From: JAFDZV01 sp966128725
Lineage (GTDB): Bacteria; Bacteroidota; Ignavibacteria; OLB7
Length of the DNA: 6,838 nucleotides
Assembly (NCBI GenBank): GCA_966128725.1
Contig: CBHYLN010000209.1
Location: 1-6,838 of the forward strand
Direction of reading: 5' to 3'
In this document: in pieces, positions 1 through 6,838 of the stretch
How positions within the stretch are numbered: the stretch's first letter is position 1
Layout: every line of letters starts with the position of its first letter
The notes under the pieces: generated by a model
Database searches by the model: none
Told to the model about the DNA's origin: nothing
Seen by the model: the letters and a program-made list of their open reading frames with translations, nothing else
Made by a program: the position numbers and the translations under genes

Positions 1-730
1 TTTCGGTTACGGCCAATCCGGTTTGGATGGATTCGGCGCCCACCCGCCGCGCAAGCTCCTCGATCAACCGCGAATTGCCCCCGACCATTTTGAAATCCAT
101 CTCGTTCTCGGGGCTCGACTCCAGATACTCCGACGCGGCCGCATAGGCCGACACATGCCGGATCGACTCGCCGAAGTCGGTGCTGTCCAACAAGTCACGC
201 AAGCGCAGATCCTCCTGCGTGAACCCGATCTTCTCCAGGAATGTCCACCAGTCGATCGCATCCAGGCGACGCTTATCCGCCTCGGTGTAACGCGGGTATC
301 GGCGCTTGAAGGCATCGAACGCCGCCACCGCCGCATCGGAGAATTTCCATTGCCCGGGGCGCAGCAACTCACCATCACGCAGCAATGTGTTCGCGAATCG
401 ATGGTCAACCAACGGGATCCCGAAATCGCTACAGAGTCCGCGAATCCGTTGGTGGCTGGCCCCCACCCATTCGGCCCCAAGCTCGCATAGCAGCGACGTG
501 TTTTCCGGTAAGCGATGTGTCAGCACGCGGCCGCCAAGCCGGTCGCGCGATTCCAGAACAGTTACGCTCCAGCCGGCCTCCTTCAGGCGGTACGCGGCTG
601 CCAGACCGGCCAGCCCCGCACCGATCACCACGCAGGAAGGCGCGTAGGCGCGCAGATTGCGCCCCATGAGGAACGGTGCACCAAGGGCCATGGTGCCTGC
701 CTGTTTCAGGAATTCGCGACGTGTGCTCAT
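1..730 (-). CDS. Tat-exported FAD-dependent amine oxidase-like oxidoreductase (3' end beyond window)
   Basis: The frame is open from the ATG at 730 to the left edge, giving 243 residues without the C-terminus. The N-terminus STRREFLK (residues 2-9) is a twin-arginine signal core, followed by a short hydrophobic stretch, so the protein is probably exported folded with its FAD. The mature part starts almost at once with a Rossmann dinucleotide-binding fold: VIGAGLAGLAAAY (35-47, GxGxxG) with E60 at the end of the second strand, then DRLGGRV (63-69), the R-x-G-G-R motif of flavin amine oxidases and phytoene-desaturase relatives. GAEWVG (85-90) and MVGGNSRLIEEL (about 214-225) also fit the amine oxidase family. 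The substrate cannot be told: polyamine, amino acid or carotenoid-like compounds are all possible, because the C-terminal substrate and FAD motifs lie outside the window. There is no Shine-Dalgarno sequence before the ATG. It lies downstream of the flavin operon on the same strand, separated by a strong hairpin, so it is probably a separate transcript. Confidence 0.85.
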   Translation of the reverse strand, partial: MSTRREFLKQAGTMALGAPFLMGRNLRAYAPSCVVIGAGLAGLAAAYRLKEAGWSVTVLESRDRLGGRVLTHRLPENTSLLCELGAEWVGASHQRIRGLCSDFGIPLVDHRFANTLLRDGELLRPGQWKFSDAAVAAFDAFKRRYPRYTEADKRRLDAIDWWTFLEKIGFTQEDLRLRDLLDSTDFGESIRHVSAYAAASEYLESSPENEMDFKMVGGNSRLIEELARRVGAESIQTGLAVTE

Positions 731-3700
731 GGGATAACCGGGTTGAATGCTACGGACGAATTGCACGACGGACCGGCGAAGCTAGCAAACGCAGCAGAAA
801 TGGCGGCGCCTTATCTGGAGCCTGAAACCGCAGGGCACGGCATCGGCGGCAACGGCATACAACGGCGCGGGGCGGCCCCGAATGTTCGGCACCGCCCCGC
901 GATCAAACGTTCAACCTGAATGCCCGGCGCTACAACGCCCGCGTCAGGATTTCAACAGATATGCCGTGCAGTCGCTGGGCATCCGCGCTGTGTTGCCGCT
1001 GACGAACGTGGCCGTGGAGTATGCATCGGAAAGCAGTGCCGACGGCGCAATCGCCGTTGCGCTGAGCAGGCGCTCGGCCGGCCAACCGCGCTCCGGATTA
1101 AAGATGTGGCCGTAGCGATGCGCATGATACACAACGGTGCTGGCATAGTTGCCGCTGGTGGAGAGCGCCGAGTTACGCAGATGATATACACGCCAGCGGT
1201 CAGGGGCAACGCCCGGGTGTTCCACCGCGATCTCCCAGCCATCGGGTGATTCGGGCGGCGCGCCAACCGCCAGGAAGTCGCCGCTGAGCTCCAGCAGGCC
1301 ATGGGCAATCCCCTCACGCCGCAGAATCTCGCCGCAACGATCCAGCGCAAAACCGACGGCAACACCGCCAAGATCAACAGAGGCCCCGGCACGCTGTAAT
1401 CCCACACGCCCGTTGCCGCCCAGCGCAAGATGCCGGCTGCCCACTACGTCCAGCGCACGCTGTATCTCACGGTCGGTTGGCCGCGCGCGCCGTACGTGGG
1501 CACGGAACCCCCAGAGATCCAGCAACGGATTCACCGTAACATCAAATGCCCCGCGCGTGTGTTCGGCGATCGCCACCGAGCGCTGCAGCAGTTCGGCAAG
1601 TTCCGGCGAAACGGCAACATCGCCCTGGCCGGCCGCGGCATTAACGGCGCTCAGCTCGCTGTGCGGATCGAACACGCTGAGCATTGCCTCCAGCCTGCGC
1701 AGCTCGGCAAATATCTGGGTAACAACTGCACGGGCATGCACTGCATCGGGATGCGCCATCGTGACGTTTGCCACCTGCCCCATCACCCACGTGGAGTGCT
1801 GAACAAGCTCCAGGCGGTTGTCGCGCAACGGCGCGGCCCACGCTGACCTGCCGGGCACTATGCCGCCAAGCGCAGCCAACCCCAGCGCCTTCGCAAAGGA
1901 GCGGCGCGTAACGGAAAACATGGATGAATCGGTTGAACGCTTCATGGAATGCTGGAATTATACCGGCGTGTGCTCGGAAACGCGTGGCTTCTTCACAAGT
2001 TCGATAAACGACATCCCGAGCATGGCATACAGGCAGAGCGCAAACGACGCCGAGCTGAGTGTGAGCAGGTAGCTGAACGCCGGATGCACATACCGCATAA
2101 GCCACATCGAGGCAAACGAGACCAACAGCGCGACAAATGGTTCAACGATCAGCACGGTGCGCAAGCGGCGCGATCCCCGCGTACCAAGCGCGAACACGCA
2201 TGCGATGGGCACAAGGAAGCTGACCATCGCCAACATGTGCGTGTGGGTGATGTTCAACATCTCGGGATAGGACTTCTCGAACTTCAGCTCGTCGGTGGCG
2301 GCCTCACCGGCCGTGGCCGAAGGCGCCGAAACCGATGCTGATGTATCGATAGCCACGGCAGCGGTATCTACCGCAGTCGGCGTTGCCGTGACTGCCTCGG
2401 CAGCCGAATCCGGCTGGTTGCCACGATAACGCTCCTGCACTCCTTTGGGGGTAAGCGATGTTGTGTTGGCAACGTACAGCAGCCCTGTGGAGTACCCCAC
2501 GGTGAGCACGATCACAAACCAGAGTGCGATCAGCCGAAACTGCGGAGGAAGGGTTGCGAGCGTAAGCTGGCGGTGTGATTGCATGATCAGCGCAGCGCTC
2601 CGGCGGTTTTCAATTCGTTGAAAATGGCCATCACCTTGCGTGTACCGGCCGCAACAGCGTTCGAGCTGATCGTGGCCCCGGATATGTTGCGAATGTCCGC
2701 GCCAACCTTGTACGCATCGCGCGTGCCCTTGCCGCGGAACTGCTTGCGAAATGCCTCGAACTGAATCTCACCACCATATGGCTCGCGGTAGGCCAGTACT
2801 TCGAGATCCTTGATGTTGAGCGAGTTGTCCACCATTACGGCGTAGGTGATCATCTTTACCTTGCCTTTCACCTCGTCGATCAATCCGAAGCCAACACGAC
2901 GACCGGAAACCGACACCGTGTAGTAGGTTATCGTACGAGCGCATGCAAGGCCTGAGGCCGCGCGCACTGTCGCGATCTGCGCATCGGTTAATGATGCCGT
3001 GCCAACGCTTATCGTGGCCGATGCACCAAACACCCGCAGCAGGCCGGCATTCATCTTCTCGCCGATGGTCTGTGCAGGCAAGCCGGTCACGGCTGCGACG
3101 AACATCAGGCAGGCTACAACGGTAGCAACGTGGAAAGCTCTGGATGTATGCATAATAGAGGGACGACAAAGCTACATCCCTGTAGGATTGATTCAAATAC
3201 GGTTTACAACAAAAAACTTATTTGGACAAAGTTCAAATAACGATATGTTTGCGGCCGTTCGATCAACGTTATACCGCTGCGGTGGCTTCAAGCCCGTAAT
3301 CGAACATCAATCAATTCCGACAGCTCACTCAACGTGAATCAAGCGCATATGACCTCGCAACGCTTCGGCGCCCGCCGATTGGGCAGTTTGTTCGTCCTCC
3401 CTCTCGCATTGTTCGCGATCTCGGCTTCACACTCCGCCGCCCAGACCGCCGCAGACCGTACGGGTGCGCCCGATAGCCGCACGGCCGACGAAAGCTCGGC
3501 GGCAACCGCCGTGGGCGGGTACGGAGAGATTGTCTACATCGAACCGGAAGGTACCGGCAAGGGCCACGTGGATGTGCCCCGCTTCATCCTTTTCCTCGAG
3601 CACTCGTTCAACGACGACATCAGCCTGTTCTCGGAACTGGAAGTTGAACACGTGCGCGTCGAAGGCGAGGAAGAAGGCGGTGAAGTTGCGCTGGAACAGG

Positions 3701-6700
3701 CGTATCTCCAGTACCATGTGAGCGATGCCTTGAACATCCGTGCCGGTTTGCTGGTGCTGCCCACCGGGATTGTCAACGAATTCCACGAGCCCCCTTCCTT
3801 CAACGGCGTGCAACGCCCGGCGTTCGACCGCGTGGTAATCCCTACCACATGGCGTGAGATTGGTTTTGGCGCCGTGGGGCACATCAATGCCGTTGAGGGG
3901 TTGCAGTATCGCGCCTACGTTACGTCCGGACTGAACGCCGCTGGATTCTCCGGCAGCAGCGGCATTCGCGACGGTCGATTGGAAGGCGCAGAGGCTGAGA
4001 TGCAGAGTCTGGCCGTATCCGGCCGCCTGGAATACCTCACCGACGGGCTTCGCGCGGGCGGCTGGTTGTATTACGGCGGAAGCTCGTTCGGCAACGACGG
4101 AATCGCCGAGGGACTGTTCGGCGCTCCGGTACTGATGTACGGTCTTGACGCCCAATACACGGTTGGGGAGCTTTCGCTTCGCGGCGTGCTTGTTGGCGCC
4201 AGCGTTGCTGAAGCCGGCAAGATCAACGATGCATACCATGCAATCCGTGATTCCGCCAGCGGAACGATTGTGGGCTACGATGATCCGATCGGCTCGGCAA
4301 TCGGCGGCGGGTATGTTGAGGTTGGCTATAACGTAGCGCCGTTGCTTGTGAAGAACACGACGCATCAGCTCACCCCCTTCGTTCGCTACGAACACTTCAA
4401 CACGAATGCCTCGATGCCCACCGGGCTCACCGCAAGCAAGGCATTCGATCGCTCGAATATCGTGGCCGGCCTGACCTACAAGCCGACGTTCAACACGTGT
4501 GTGAAGATGGATTGGACGATGATCGACGACGCAACCGACGCCAAGATTCCGGGCACATTTGCGCTGGGAGTGGGCTACAACTTCTAATCCGGGCATTCAG
4601 GGACCTTTCTCCCTTGAATGGACTGGAATGTCTGAATGGGCACGCACACTGGGAACCGATCCGGATGTGCAGCCTGGCAGCAACAACACAGGGCGGGAAC
4701 TTGGGGCAACATCCCGGGTTCCCGCCCTGCTTCGTGACGGGCCGACGGTGCGGAATCGCCGAAGCTTGAAAAAAAGATGCAGTGACGCTTCTCAAGCGTT
4801 ACCCAGCCGACACATCGTGGATCATTACTTCCAGACGGCAAGTTGGAAGGGACGCCCGCTCAACGGAGCAGCACATGGGGGTCCAGCACCGGTGGTAAAC
4901 CCCACGGGCGCTCCTTCGGAAAGCCGTCGGGTGGCTTGTGAATCGAAAGCCGACTGATTCACAACGACGCACTCCAGCACTGCCTTCGAGGTCGGCGTCA
5001 TTATCCGAGAGGATGTCATGCTCACAAGATTTCTTCCATTCGCCGGTGCATTCGTGCTCGCGCTCGGCGGCCTGGTGACGGGATGCCAGGACTCCCAGCC
5101 CATCAGCCCGCAGTCGTCGAGCACAACAACGACCACTGCGGATCCTTATGCAGTTTACAACACGGATGTCGCCAGCCTGGGCGACCTCAGCGACGTTCGC
5201 TCGTTCGACGAGATCATGAACGATCCGTCGCTGTTGGCCCCGCCTCCGGGTGATCCGGGCCGTGGCGGCCGAGGTGGCGACGACACGCTGCACCATGGTG
5301 GCGATGACACACTGCACCGTGGTGGCGGTGATACGCTGCACCGCGGCGGCGACGATACACTGCATCGTGGTGGCGATGACTCGCTGCATCGCGGTGGACG
5401 CCGTGGTAACGATACGGCGCATCGCCGTCCGGACACCAATCAGCGCCGCCCGGACACTACGCATCGCCGTCCGGATTCCAACCAGCGCCGCCCTGCACCG
5501 CCCAATCTGCGTGCGATTATCCCACAGCTTCACCTGAGCCCAGCGCAGGATTCACAGATCAAGGGTTGTATCCGCGATCTGAACGATTGCCTGCACTCCA
5601 GCGAAGAGCGCTATCGCAATGCGATGAAGGATCTCCGCGACGCACTGCAGGCGGACCTCCGCGAAATCCGTGCCGCCGTTGAGAATGGCCGCATTACGGC
5701 CGAGGAAGGTCGCCGCCTGTACAACCAGAAGGTTGCAGCCTACCGCGAGGCAGCTCAGCACCTGACCGACGGCTTCAACCGTGCCCAGCACGAATGCTAT
5801 GTCGAATTCGATCATTGCGTCCGCTCGCACCTCAACCGTGAGCAGATCGGAATCTGGGAGCGTCTGTTCCGATTCTGATCCGCGGCAGTGCCAACAGTAC
5901 AGCGTCGGCCGAGATGCCGATGCCTGATACATCTTCGGGAGGGGCGGCTCAATGCGAGCCGCCCCTCTCTTTGTTTGCGCAAGCCCTTGCTCGCTGGTAC
6001 ATTGGGTTGTCGTATGGAAATAGGTTGCTTTCTGTTCGAGGCCCACGATCCCGAATGCTCAACCATCGCGCCCGGCAAGGCACGATGGTTGCGGCGTTAT
6101 ACCCCGCTTGGCAGCCGCGTTACCATGCATCTTCTACTGCCGTGGGTGCTGATGTGTGTTGCAATGCTGGCGCCTGAGCGCTCGGCCGCGCAACAGGACA
6201 CAACCGACGGCAATATCCGGGTCGGTCTGGCGGCAGACGTTGGCCTTTTCGGCCGTAATGGTGCCGAGTTGCCAATTTTTCCAGGCGGCGTCGGCTGCGG
6301 TACGTTTTCCGATGCGGCAGTTACACAAACCGGCCTTGCGGCGGAAATCCAGGCGCCTTCGCTGCTCGCGTTCATCGGCTCGGGCTGGGGCGCAAGCGCC
6401 CGGCTGGGCTGGTTCTCCAGCCGATCACATTTTGCCGCCACGCCATCGCGCGATCCCGTGTTTCCCGATCCAACATCGGGCCAGCCTGTCTTTATCGAAC
6501 ATCAGTACCACCTTACCTCGGAAACACAACGCGTACAGCTTGCTGCACAGATGCGGTACGAGTTTGGATTCAATCTATGGCTGAGCGCGGGTGCCACGGC
6601 CGGCATCCGTGTACGAACGGTGAACCGCCGTACCGACAGCGTGATCGGCCCCGACCAGAGTTTTGCCGACGGCGAACGTGGCAAGCCCATTCTGGATCCC

Positions 6701-6838
6701 GCACCGGATCCCATCCCCCGCACCTTCTCGTTGGGCCTTATCGCTGAAATCGGCTATCAGTTTACCGTTGGACACCGGGTAACCCTTGTGCTTCCACGGG
6801 CTACCGTGCGCACGGAGTTGCTTAGCAACTTCGCGGAT

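Overview
The window looks like a chromosomal segment of a diderm bacterium with moderately high GC. Three things suggest the Bacteroidota/Chlorobiota (FCB) side of the tree. The divergent intergenic region carries two textbook Bacteroidota-type promoters (TTTG, exactly 19 nt, TAnnTTTG), one on each strand. Most starts lack a Shine-Dalgarno sequence. The encoded proteins include outer-membrane barrels, a lipoprotein and Tat substrates. The phylum is an inference; the sequence alone does not fix it.

Left part, minus strand (1-3153). A tight three-gene operon reads leftward: a secreted FMN-binding-domain protein with an SGAT flavinylation motif (2587-3153), a four-helix membrane protein with a membrane-edge HTH histidine pair (1958-2584), and a Tat-exported ApbE-type FAD:protein FMN transferase (944-1945). 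The simplest reading is an extracytoplasmic flavin electron-transfer module: ApbE attaches FMN to the small protein, and the membrane protein is its likely partner. A strong GC hairpin (866-901) follows the operon. Then comes a Tat-signal flavin amine-oxidase-like protein (1-730), which runs off the left edge.

Middle (3154-4587). A divergent control region with both promoters, a 23-bp dyad and a repeated TTCAAATA half-site lies between the flavin operon and a plus-strand outer-membrane porin-like barrel (3349-4587). The shared control region suggests co-regulation, perhaps by a metal or redox regulator.

Right part, plus strand (4588-6838). A 430-bp gene-free stretch holds several inverted repeats. 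It is followed by a lipoprotein (5018-5878) with five His/Asp-rich octapeptide repeats and a helical C-terminal domain that resembles Spy/CpxP and has two CX6C cysteine pairs. A clear intrinsic terminator follows. The last gene, a probable outer-membrane/secreted beta-rich protein (start near 6125), runs off the right edge.
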